DNA of 19,671 nt from DASUVJ01 sp036378995 (GTDB lineage Bacteria; Patescibacteriota; Saccharimonadia; Saccharimonadales; Saccharimonadaceae): NCBI GenBank assembly GCA_036378995.1, contig DASUVJ010000050.1, positions 1-19,671 on the forward strand, written 5' to 3'. The notes below the pieces were generated by a model, which made no database searches, was not told the DNA's origin, and worked only from the letters and a program-made list of their open reading frames with translations. Shown piece by piece: positions 1 to 6,638 of this stretch. Position 1 is the first letter of the stretch. Each line of letters begins with the position of its first letter. Both the position numbers and the translations under genes were made by a program.

Positions 1-2
1 CA

Positions 3-1079
3 GCCCGCATCGCGGCAAATACATCCGCGGGTATCCGTTCTATCGGGTACGTCGATACCAATTATCAGACTCGCCCAATGGCAGATGTCATGAAAGACAT
101 CGACGATTGGCACACAATGTACCCTGGCGTGAGCGGCGTACTGCTCGACCGCGTCAGCGTTGGTGGCGCCGCAGATCTCTGCTACTCGGCGTACGCTTAT
201 AATTTTGCAAAATCAAAATATCAGAATGACCTGATTGCGCAGAACTTCGGCACTTATACCTCACCCGCCTATGAGCCTTACGGCGACATCTTCCTGAATG
301 CAGAAATGGGCTATGCGCTCTATCAGACATGGTCATTGCCTGCCGATGGCTTTCAAGATAACCCGGCTTATAGCAATAGGTTCTGGCACCTGATCCACAC
401 AACCTCTGGCGCAGAGTTTGCAGATGCTCTTTCTGACAGCCGCAATAATAACGCCGGCTGGGTATACATTACGGATGACGTGATGCCAAACCCTTATCAA
501 AACGCCCCTACGTACTTTAATACGGAGCTTACCCAGGTAGGCACGCTTCCCTCCAGTACTATCCCCAATCGAGGCGTCAGTGCATTGCCAGCCGGCTGTA
601 TGGATATGAGCCTTAATGACAGCAGCTCATCTGCAAATGGCACCGTCTCTTCAACACTGACACTCGCTAATGGTTCTTCCAGCTACGATGCGGTTGCTCC
701 TAATAAAATCTCGTTCAGTCTGCCGGCCGGTGTTAATATGAACAACGTGAGCGGGACAAACTGGACCTGCATGGGAACAGAATGTACCTACTCGGCAGAC
801 ATCGCCTCCGCTTCAAGCTCCGCGCCGCTCACTGCCAACTTTACCGCGAGCTGCTCGTATTCCTCGGGCGACATTGGAGTAACCGCAACGGCTCTCGGCT
901 CGGCAGTAGATACGTCAGTCCTTAGCATTAGCAGGCCTGCAGAATGCGCCCCCACATCCTCAGGTGACGAGACGTTAGCAGAAACAGGAGCAAACAGCGC
1001 GCTCCTTGCCAGCTCGGGCATAGCAGCCCTTCTTGCCGGTATTAGCTTAATGTACTATCTGCGTCGAAAAACAGCCTAA
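3..1079 (+). CDS. Spherulin-4-like (GH135-type) surface protein with LAETG sorting signal, 5' partial
   Basis: The frame is open from the window edge, so the start and any signal peptide lie upstream; the ATG at 78 is internal to the domain. The first ~190 codons read as a spherulin-4 TIM barrel: GYVDTNY near position 60, a PGVSGVLLDR strand, and late in the domain YITDDVMPNPYQNAPTYF, a family hallmark. A Ser/Thr-rich beta-sandwich domain follows (about 590-945). The C-terminus is a sorting signal: LAETG at 975-989, a hydrophobic span, then YLRRKTA. The protein is therefore probably exported and covalently anchored by a sortase such as the one at 13890. The family includes fungal Sph3, which cleaves galactosamine-containing polysaccharide. 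Here the usual Asp-Glu pair after the GIF/LL strand reads Asp-Arg, so catalysis is doubtful and a binding role is possible. Its stop interlocks with that of the opposing peroxiredoxin gene. Confidence 0.85.
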   Translation, partial: ARIAANTSAGIRSIGYVDTNYQTRPMADVMKDIDDWHTMYPGVSGVLLDRVSVGGAADLCYSAYAYNFAKSKYQNDLIAQNFGTYTSPAYEPYGDIFLNAEMGYALYQTWSLPADGFQDNPAYSNRFWHLIHTTSGAEFADALSDSRNNNAGWVYITDDVMPNPYQNAPTYFNTELTQVGTLPSSTIPNRGVSALPAGCMDMSLNDSSSSANGTVSSTLTLANGSSSYDAVAPNKISFSLPAGVNMNNVSGTNWTCMGTECTYSADIASASSSAPLTANFTASCSYSSGDIGVTATALGSAVDTSVLSISRPAECAPTSSGDETLAETGANSALLASSGIAALLAGISLMYYLRRKTA

Positions 1080-1540
1080 GCTACCTGCTGCTTCTTTAGT
1101 TCCTCAATGATCTGATCGCCGTGACCAAGCGGCGTAACGCGGCCATAGACTTTAACGACCTGACCGGCAGGGTTAATAATGTATGTTCTACGTAAAATTC
1201 CTTCTTTGCCAAACATTTTTTTACCCCAGGCTCCGTAAGCTTCGATCACCTTCTTTTCCGGATCACTCAAAAGCGTGAAATTAAGCGTGTGCTTTGCTTT
1301 GAATTTTTCGTGGCTGGAAGCGTCGTCCTGACTGATGCCAACGATTGACGCACCCAGTGCCGCAATATCATCGCGGGCGTCACGCAAGCTACACGCCTCT
1401 ACGGTGCATCCGGGCGTGTCGTCTTTAGGGTAAAAATAAAGTACCAGCCACTTTCCTTTGTAGTCGGCAAGCTGGTGCGGCTCACCCTCAGAGTCCAAGA
1501 GATTAAAATCTGGTGCTGGGTACGGGGTAGGTATCATCAT
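1076..1540 (-). CDS. bcp: Thioredoxin-dependent thiol peroxidase (Bcp/PrxQ peroxiredoxin)
   Basis: A cytosolic peroxiredoxin that reduces hydrogen peroxide and organic hydroperoxides with electrons from thioredoxin. The 154 residues match the usual Bcp length and cover the whole AhpC/TSA fold. DDTPGCTVEAC carries the peroxidatic Cys45 and resolving Cys50, five residues apart as in the PrxQ/Bcp subgroup. The YPKDDTPGC motif and a late GxxxRTYIINPAGQV strand also fit. Two adjacent ATG codons compete (1540 and 1537): an AGGAG lies 1 base before the first and 4 before the second, while the -10 box TATAAT at 1547-1552 would place transcription start exactly at 1540. It diverges from the OpgC-like gene and converges on the spherulin-like gene with a 4-base overlap of stop codons. 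Confidence 0.95.
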   Translation of the reverse strand: MMIPTPYPAPDFNLLDSEGEPHQLADYKGKWLVLYFYPKDDTPGCTVEACSLRDARDDIAALGASIVGISQDDASSHEKFKAKHTLNFTLLSDPEKKVIEAYGAWGKKMFGKEGILRRTYIINPAGQVVKVYGRVTPLGHGDQIIEELKKQQVA

Positions 1541-1546
1541 ACTCCT

Positions 1547-1552
1547 ATTATA
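1547..1552 (-). promoter_or_regulatory. -10 box of bcp
   Basis: A perfect TATAAT on the minus strand sits 6 bases before the first bcp ATG. With the usual 7-base step, transcription would start on the A of that ATG. I see no good -35 box. An AGGAG lies between the -10 box and the start and would only be transcribed from a promoter further upstream. Confidence 0.55.
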
Positions 1553-1598
1553 GCGGCACTGATCGTCTTCCTTCAGGTTTTACCAAGGATAGGTTTGT

Positions 1599-1604
1599 TA
1601 TACT
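1599..1604 (+). promoter_or_regulatory. -10 box of the OpgC-like gene
   Basis: TATACT lies 7 bases before the ATG at 1612, with AGGAGAG filling the gap. The predicted start of transcription is 1611, one base before the ATG. No clear -35 box is visible. The arrangement mirrors that of bcp on the other strand. Confidence 0.5.
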
Positions 1605-1611
1605 AGGAGAG

Positions 1612-2682
1612 ATGAATAGTGACAAAGGGTCAGAGAAGACCCCTTCCGCGCGAATTCTTGCGCTAGACTACCTCCGTGGCTTTTTTATTATCGTGATTAT
1701 CGTCGATCATTTATGGCGATGGCCGAATCTTTTTCAGTTTGTCAGCGGTCGCGGAGAGCTATGGGCATCTGCCGCTGAAGGCTTCGTCATTATTTCAGGG
1801 CTGCTTGTGGGATATATTCGCGGATACAAAAACCGAAATAAGCCACTCGGCGAGGTGAGCAAAAAACTGGCTGGCCGGGGCGTCATGCTTTATGTTTGGA
1901 TGATTATCACCAGCCTCGCTCTTGTGGGCGCATCGTGGCTGCTTGATTTCAAAGGCAGCATGGCGCATGTTCCTATCCCAGAAGGCAACTGGTGGGAGCT
2001 TATCGTTAGCACGCTGAGTGTCAGTTACGTCCATACTCTTACCCACTTCCTCTACCTCTACGCGATATTCCTTGTCATTGCACCGGGTGTCATTTGGTTA
2101 ATGAGAAAGGGCAAATCGTGGATCGTGGCAGTACTCTCCATGGCTCTTTGGGGAGTGGGCGTCCTTAACTCTATCGAATGGATGCAGTGGCAAGTATTGT
2201 TCTTTCTGCCGACAATTGCAGGATTTTACTTCGAATCAATCCTGGCATGGTACCGCGGACTCACACAAAAGCGCCGTGACATCATCCGTTTTGGTTCTAT
2301 CGGTACGCTCGTCGTAACGGTACTGCTCGCTATGAACGAGGTTTTGGCACATATGCCGGGCGATTACGAAAACACACTGTTCAGCCGTGACCCGATCACT
2401 TTCGGAACACTTGTTACGGCGTTCGCGTGGTTTATTGGCCTGCTCAGCCTTTTTCAGCTGCTCTTACCGTTACTTAAAAAATATCTCGGCTGGCTACTGC
2501 TTCCTTTTGGCGAGCGTTCACTAACGGCTTATATTCTCCATACTATTCCGCTCGTTGCCTGTGCAATGTTCCTGAGCGTGTCTGACAACTTTGTTGTTAA
2601 TACAATCATCTCGCTGGGATGTATCCTCACTACCTGGGCGATCGTTAAGATCCCGGGTATAAACAGAGTTATTCCGCGCTAA
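1612..2682 (+). CDS. OpgC-like integral membrane acyltransferase
   Basis: A 356-residue polytopic membrane protein of the OpgC / acyltransferase-3-like superfamily, which moves acyl groups (for example succinyl or acetyl) onto extracytoplasmic glycans. The N-terminal signature is clear: LDYLRG at 18-23, VDH at 31-33, GRGELW near 46-51, AAEGFVIISGLLVG near 54-67. About nine or ten hydrophobic segments follow, ending in a short basic tail. OpgC proper succinylates periplasmic glucans in Gram-negative bacteria; here the acceptor is unknown, and the polysaccharide genes of this window are the natural candidates. The start has AGGAGAG immediately upstream, but the -10 box overlaps so closely that the mRNA may be leaderless. 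The last 14 bases overlap the end of the convergent glycosyltransferase gene. Confidence 0.8.
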   Translation: MNSDKGSEKTPSARILALDYLRGFFIIVIIVDHLWRWPNLFQFVSGRGELWASAAEGFVIISGLLVGYIRGYKNRNKPLGEVSKKLAGRGVMLYVWMIITSLALVGASWLLDFKGSMAHVPIPEGNWWELIVSTLSVSYVHTLTHFLYLYAIFLVIAPGVIWLMRKGKSWIVAVLSMALWGVGVLNSIEWMQWQVLFFLPTIAGFYFESILAWYRGLTQKRRDIIRFGSIGTLVVTVLLAMNEVLAHMPGDYENTLFSRDPITFGTLVTAFAWFIGLLSLFQLLLPLLKKYLGWLLLPFGERSLTAYILHTIPLVACAMFLSVSDNFVVNTIISLGCILTTWAIVKIPGINRVIPR

Positions 2683-4180
2683 AGGTCGCTACGGTCATTT
2701 TGCCGTGCGTACTCATGGAGTTTAGCTGTGTTCCTTCGGGCATTTGCAGCTGCGGTTCGTCGTAGTAAACGTATAGAATAGGTCGCTCAGCTGATAGTTT
2801 GGTCGTGTCTAGAACCATTTGTTCACTCTTAGAGAGCGGGGCATAGCCACCTTTTAGCTCTTCCCATTGACTATAGAATTTAATCTGGCAAGTCGGGACA
2901 TAATAAGCAAGTTCGATCGCAACGTATGGATCTGCTGCGAGTATCGTGGCGCCCTCCTTACATTTACTTAGCTCCATCGCAACTTGGTCGACCATCGGTT
3001 TTTGTAGCCGCTGGAAATTGTAGTTACCTACTTGAACCAAATGAGCGACGCCTACAAGCATGATGACAGGAAGCATCAGGATGGCAGCCTTGATCGTGCG
3101 TGTTGCCTTTGGCAATACGAATGCAGCACTCACGCCTACAAGTAACATGCCGCCAATGAGGACGTGTGCCAGATAGCGCTCAACATACATAGGGCGAGCA
3201 AGCGAGACGATCGTAATCACCGCGACTGGAACCAAAATATACATCGCAAGGAGCATCAGATGCGGAAGCTGTTTTTTGTCAGCCGCTTTAAACGCACGAA
3301 CGACGACATACGAAGCGGTAATAATAACAAATAGAACCAGCAGTGAAACGGCGGCGGTCAATTGCCAGACCGGCTGGTATACGAACCCGAACGAAATAAT
3401 CCCAAGGATATTTTCAAGCGTCATTGCCTGAGAAATCGGAGCCAGCGCGCCATTCCCTACCTGGGAAATGAACGTTGGTAGCCACGGCAGAAACAGCACG
3501 ACACTTCCGGCAAGCGCCAACAGCCACGGAGCTTTTGCAAGTGGGCGCTTCTCTCGACGCCAAAGCCACAAAAGCCAAACGACGTGCGCAACCCAAAGCA
3601 GCGCCAGGTAGTATAACGTATATACACCGAGCGCAATCAGCACTGCGTAAATGCTATAAAGTACCCACTGCTTACGGCCCTTGGCTGAAAGCGCAGAAAC
3701 AAGCACGTACGTCGCAGCAACTCCGATGAGTGATGCGAGCGAGTACATCCTAATCTCGAAGCCGTATCTCAAAAGAAACGGTGCCAAAACAACAAAAGGC
3801 AGCGCAATAAGCGCGGCTTTTACGCCAAACAGGCGCTTTACAAGAAGACCCGCGAATACCACTGCGCCGCCCATCGCCAATACACTCAAACTGCGAAGCG
3901 CAACTTCACTCCAACCGAACAAGCCGGCCCAGGCTTTTAATAGCAGATAATAAAGTGGCGGATGCGTATCAAGCCCTGTCAGACGCAGCAACTCTCCAGC
4001 CTGCTGTTTAGCCAGCATGATAGAATACGCCTCATCAAACCAGACGCTCTGCGCTAGGCCAATAGATAGGCTGATCAGCATCGCAAGAACTGCGCCTAAA
4101 ATAAGAATGACAATAAAGTACCGCTCCGCCCATGTAGGGCGAGACAAATGAAGTAGCCACGCTAATGTTTGTTTAATCAT
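2669..4180 (-). CDS. GT39/ArnT-type integral membrane glycosyltransferase
   Basis: A GT-C fold transferase that moves a sugar from a polyprenyl-phosphate donor onto an extracytoplasmic acceptor (protein, lipid or glycan). The 503-residue protein has about ten or eleven membrane segments and a C-terminal soluble part of roughly 105 residues. Family marks are QSVWFDEAYS (residues 44-53, with the catalytic-loop Asp-Glu), DTHPPLYYLLLKAW (71-84) and SEVALRSLS. I chose the ATG at 4180 because a -10-like TACGAT lies exactly 6 bases before it; a GTG at 4216 in the same frame would add 12 residues and is the alternative. Neither has a Shine-Dalgarno site. It overlaps the convergent acyltransferase gene by 14 bases. 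The substrate cannot be read from the sequence; it may glycosylate surface proteins or lipids. Confidence 0.85.
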   Translation of the reverse strand: MIKQTLAWLLHLSRPTWAERYFIVILILGAVLAMLISLSIGLAQSVWFDEAYSIMLAKQQAGELLRLTGLDTHPPLYYLLLKAWAGLFGWSEVALRSLSVLAMGGAVVFAGLLVKRLFGVKAALIALPFVVLAPFLLRYGFEIRMYSLASLIGVAATYVLVSALSAKGRKQWVLYSIYAVLIALGVYTLYYLALLWVAHVVWLLWLWRREKRPLAKAPWLLALAGSVVLFLPWLPTFISQVGNGALAPISQAMTLENILGIISFGFVYQPVWQLTAAVSLLVLFVIITASYVVVRAFKAADKKQLPHLMLLAMYILVPVAVITIVSLARPMYVERYLAHVLIGGMLLVGVSAAFVLPKATRTIKAAILMLPVIMLVGVAHLVQVGNYNFQRLQKPMVDQVAMELSKCKEGATILAADPYVAIELAYYVPTCQIKFYSQWEELKGGYAPLSKSEQMVLDTTKLSAERPILYVYYDEPQLQMPEGTQLNSMSTHGKMTVATFSAE

Positions 4181-4216
4181 AAAATAATCGTAGCGTTTTT
4201 GCACCGAAAATACCAC

Positions 4217-4245
4217 TAGAAAAATGCCCGATTATACGTTATAAT
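4217..4245 (+). promoter_or_regulatory. Promoter of tRNA-Pro
   Basis: TAGAAA (4217-4222), a 17-base spacer and a perfect TATAAT (4240-4245). Transcription would start near 4252, leaving a leader of about 12 bases before the mature tRNA 5' end. Confidence 0.65.
4231..4236 (-). promoter_or_regulatory. -10 box for the GT39 gene, mirrored with the tRNA -10
   Basis: The minus strand also reads TATAAT here. The 17 bases 4230-4246 are an inverted repeat (GATTATA, CGT, TATAATC) that gives each strand its own TATAAT. On the minus strand transcription would begin near 4224, upstream of both candidate starts of the glycosyltransferase. Confidence 0.5.
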
Positions 4246-4263
4246 CTCCTAAGTAACACTTAT

Positions 4264-4340
4264 CGGGGTGTGGCGCAGTTGGCTAGCGCGCGCGGTTTGG
4301 GACCGTGAGGTCGAAGGTTCGAGTCCTTTCACCCCGACCA
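4264..4340 (+). tRNA. tRNA-Pro (anticodon TGG)
   Basis: The cloverleaf folds by hand: acceptor CGGGGTG (4264-4270) with CACCCCG (4330-4336), D stem GCGC/GCGC (4273-4276, 4286-4289), anticodon stem 4291-4295 with 4303-4307, and a seven-base loop TTTGGGA with anticodon TGG at 4298-4300 followed by G37, as usual for proline. The T arm (4313-4329) has the loop TTCGAGT. Discriminator A4337 and CCA (4338-4340) are encoded. It has its own promoter and terminator, so it is a monocistronic unit. Confidence 0.97.
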
Positions 4341-4351
4341 TGAATTTATCG

Positions 4352-4380
4352 AAAAATCCCTTCGGGGATTTTTTGTTTAT
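4352..4380 (+). terminator. Rho-independent terminator of tRNA-Pro
   Basis: A 9-bp stem AAAAATCCC (4352-4360) with GGGATTTTT (4365-4373), closed by a cTTCGg tetraloop, then a T-rich tail. It is the only clear intrinsic terminator in the window, and it shows that coding sequence does not begin at the in-frame ATGs at 4268 or 4340. Confidence 0.88.
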
Positions 4381-4388
4381 TTTGCTTA

Positions 4389-4416
4389 TTGTAATAATTA
4401 CTGGTTACTGTATGCT
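4389..4416 (+). promoter_or_regulatory. Promoter of the membrane protein at 4439
   Basis: TTGTAA (4389-4394), a 16-base spacer and TATGCT (4411-4416). Transcription would start near 4423, just before the AAAGGAA Shine-Dalgarno site of the next gene. Confidence 0.5.
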
Positions 4417-4438
4417 TGGACTAAAAGGAAACAACAAA

Positions 4439-5164
4439 ATGAAAAAACTCTTTCTTGAAAAGGTCCGGCTCAGCCATTATTTCTTTATATTTTTACTCGG
4501 CTACCTCATTATCATTACGCTTCTTCCAAAGGTAAAATTCGACAGCAGCGCATTGACCCTTTTCTCTGTTAACTCCCTCCTCTACGGGTTCTACATCGCG
4601 CCGATTTTAAATGCGCAACGAGCTCGCATCGAGGAGCTTCACAGGATCGTTCGCTCTGAGGCTAACGCTGTATTTGCGATGGTCCTGATGGTTAAAAAGC
4701 TACCGAAAGAACTGCGTAACGATATCCAGTCATACTTCGTCGATTACTTAAAGTCCTCTATTAAGAGCCGTCGACCGGGCGAAGGAGAAGCCAACTACGA
4801 GAAACTCATCACCTTTGCGCTAGACTACAAGGGCGCTCACAAAGAAGACATCGACAAGCTCCTCACTAAGTTGGTTGATAATCAGCTCAATCGTACCAAT
4901 TTTTCTATGCAGATGAACAACCGGGTTTTCAATAACGAGTGGATGATCATGCTGGTACTGTTTAGCATCACAGAGGCATTCATCCTTACGATTGACGCGG
5001 GCGGCGGCTTTGCATTTAAGATTTTGGCAGCACTGCTTTGCACAGGCCTTACGATGCTGCTTATTATCCTTGTAAAGATGTCGACGCTGACGCACAAAAA
5101 GGCAAAACTTGTCTGGGACCCCTACAAAAAATTGGTCAGTAGCCGCTTCTACCGCGTTGATTAA
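4439..5164 (+). CDS. Membrane protein of unknown function, resembling the DUF4239/bestrophin-like layout
   Basis: A 241-residue protein with two N-terminal membrane segments (about 12-29 and 38-56), a charged helical middle of about 110 residues, and two C-terminal segments (about 169-186 and 190-212) ending in a basic tail. Two plus two membrane segments around a soluble helical region is the plan of DUF4239/bestrophin-like proteins, but I cannot see a decisive motif, so the family link is tentative. I chose the ATG at 4439 because AAAGGAA lies 8 bases upstream and because earlier in-frame ATGs fall in the tRNA, in its terminator region, or on the -10 box (4412). The stop shares four bases (TTAA) with the stop of the convergent nuclease gene. 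Confidence 0.75.
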   Translation: MKKLFLEKVRLSHYFFIFLLGYLIIITLLPKVKFDSSALTLFSVNSLLYGFYIAPILNAQRARIEELHRIVRSEANAVFAMVLMVKKLPKELRNDIQSYFVDYLKSSIKSRRPGEGEANYEKLITFALDYKGAHKEDIDKLLTKLVDNQLNRTNFSMQMNNRVFNNEWMIMLVLFSITEAFILTIDAGGGFAFKILAALLCTGLTMLLIILVKMSTLTHKKAKLVWDPYKKLVSSRFYRVD

Positions 5165-6528
5165 ATACCATAAGGAACGATAAACTGACGGTTTTCGCGT
5201 ATAAAACGACGCACGATCTTATACTCGTCCATATCAAAACGCGGCTCGTCGGCGAGTGTCATATCGCCCTCTCCATTTAAGTAACCCTGCACGATCCAAT
5301 TATTTATCACGACCGCGTCGCCCGCTTCATTCATGGGGACGGCGATCGGCGAATCAAATGGCCACTGTTCGATCCTGGTGTGCTCGAGAGCTATTTCAAA
5401 CCGGCGGTTGTAGCTTTCTCGTGGCTCCTTGCCGATACACGCGCCCTTACATTTACCGAGCGAATACGAGAAGCAGGCACTTTTTGTGTTTTCTATACCC
5501 ATGAGCTTCGGGCAAAGTTCGAAAGTTTTCGTCATCTCCTCAAGGCGTTTTTTCGCCTTGGTCCGGCTTTCGTATAATCCATACACGTTCTGAAGATCAA
5601 CGTCCTCATCCGGCCGGCCAGACCGCACTTTTATAACGGCGTACCCCTCCTCATTCGTATCTTTTTGTAAAATAGCATACGACGTCACTCTGCGGAGCAT
5701 CCGGTTGAATAGCGGCAGCTGCTCCTTGACCAGCTTTGATTCCAACATCAAAGCCGCAAGTTCACTGCCCGTAGGAATAACTTCTACATGGTGAACATTC
5801 TGACTGATCTTCACTTCTTTTGCGCTGGTATCCTGAAAATGCGAAAGAATCCGCTTTTTTAATGTGATGCTTTTTCCTATGTAAATAGGTTGGTGAAACT
5901 CATCTTTAAAAATATACACACCGGGAGTATTGCCTATATTCGCAAGCTCCTCCATATCCAGATGCGGAGGCATGTACTGTGTTTTTAATTGACGGGCGAT
6001 CGCTTCCTGAAACGCCTCCCGGCCATGTTCCCCAAACGCCAGCTGTGTAAAATAATAGATCGCACGCGCATCCTCAAGCGCACGGTGTCGGTCAAGTACC
6101 GGGATGTTATGTCGCTCTATAAGCTTTGCGAGACTATGCCCTTTTTCCAGGCTATAAAGAGCACGCGAAAGCCGTACGGTGCACAAAAGCTTAGGTGTAA
6201 AGTCAAGCCCGACCAGCGAGAATTCATGCTTTAAAAACGAGTAGTCAAACCGCACGTTATGCGCAACGAAAACAGCACCCTCTAAGATGTCCATGAGTTC
6301 ATCGGCAATATCACTAAAGGTCGGTGCCCCGACAACGTCGGCTGCTTTAATCCCCGTAAGCCGCGTAATACTCGCGGGAATGTACGTTTCAGGGTCGATG
6401 AGCGTATTAAACTCTTGTACAATTTCATCACCCTCTACCCTTATGGCGGCCACCTCAAGAACGCGACTGTTGCGGTAACTTCCGCCAGTCGTTTCAATGT
6501 CCACGAACACCACAGGATAATCAAACAT
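5161..6528 (-). CDS. DnaQ-like 3'-5' exonuclease fused to a GIY-YIG (UvrC/Cho-like) nuclease
   Basis: A two-nuclease fusion of 455 residues, probably for DNA repair. Residues 1-170 are a DEDDh exonuclease: DIET (Asp10, Glu12), AHNVRFD (Asp95) and HRALED (His148, Asp153). Residues 200-285 are a GIY-YIG domain: PGVYIF then PIYIGKSITLKKRILSHF, as in the 3' incision domain of UvrC and in Cho. A Cys cluster follows (CPKLMG, then ACFSYSLGKCKGAC), matching the cysteine-rich stretch of UvrC/Cho. The UvrB-binding helices and C-terminal endonuclease of UvrC are absent. Similar fusions are known in Actinobacteria. A DNA polymerase III epsilon-only role is unlikely because of the nuclease fusion. The start follows a promoter whose predicted transcript begins 2 bases before the ATG, with no proper Shine-Dalgarno site. 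Confidence 0.88.
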   Translation of the reverse strand: MFDYPVVFVDIETTGGSYRNSRVLEVAAIRVEGDEIVQEFNTLIDPETYIPASITRLTGIKAADVVGAPTFSDIADELMDILEGAVFVAHNVRFDYSFLKHEFSLVGLDFTPKLLCTVRLSRALYSLEKGHSLAKLIERHNIPVLDRHRALEDARAIYYFTQLAFGEHGREAFQEAIARQLKTQYMPPHLDMEELANIGNTPGVYIFKDEFHQPIYIGKSITLKKRILSHFQDTSAKEVKISQNVHHVEVIPTGSELAALMLESKLVKEQLPLFNRMLRRVTSYAILQKDTNEEGYAVIKVRSGRPDEDVDLQNVYGLYESRTKAKKRLEEMTKTFELCPKLMGIENTKSACFSYSLGKCKGACIGKEPRESYNRRFEIALEHTRIEQWPFDSPIAVPMNEAGDAVVINNWIVQGYLNGEGDMTLADEPRFDMDEYKIVRRFIRENRQFIVPYGI

Positions 6529-6536
6529 CTCTTATT

Positions 6537-6565
6537 ATTATAAGACTCAACAGAGAGAAGGCCAA
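6537..6565 (-). promoter_or_regulatory. Promoter of the exonuclease/GIY-YIG gene
   Basis: On the minus strand TTGGCC (6560-6565), a 17-base spacer and a perfect TATAAT (6537-6542). Predicted start near 6530, two bases before the ATG at 6528. Confidence 0.65.
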
Positions 6566-6602
6566 TTATCCTTATTAAATGGATACATATTGAGTTGTTT
6601 TT

Positions 6603-6632
6603 TTGACGATATTTTTAAAAACGACTTATACT
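6603..6632 (+). promoter_or_regulatory. Promoter of the glycosidase-like gene, predicted leaderless
   Basis: TTGACG (6603-6608), an 18-base spacer and TATACT (6627-6632), each five of six matches to consensus. The seventh base after the -10 box is 6639, the A of the ATG. This is the strongest leaderless arrangement in the window. The TTG of the -35 box could be mistaken for a start codon. Confidence 0.7.
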
Positions 6633-6638
6633 AGATGT

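Noticed and set aside
4268..4438. In-frame ATGs at 4268, 4340 and 4412 as start of the membrane protein
   Set aside because: The first two fall in the tRNA or run through its terminator, the third is part of the -10 box; the ATG at 4439 has the proper Shine-Dalgarno site.
6603..6638. TTG at 6603 as start of the glycosidase-like gene
   Set aside because: These bases are the -35 box, spacer and -10 box of its promoter.
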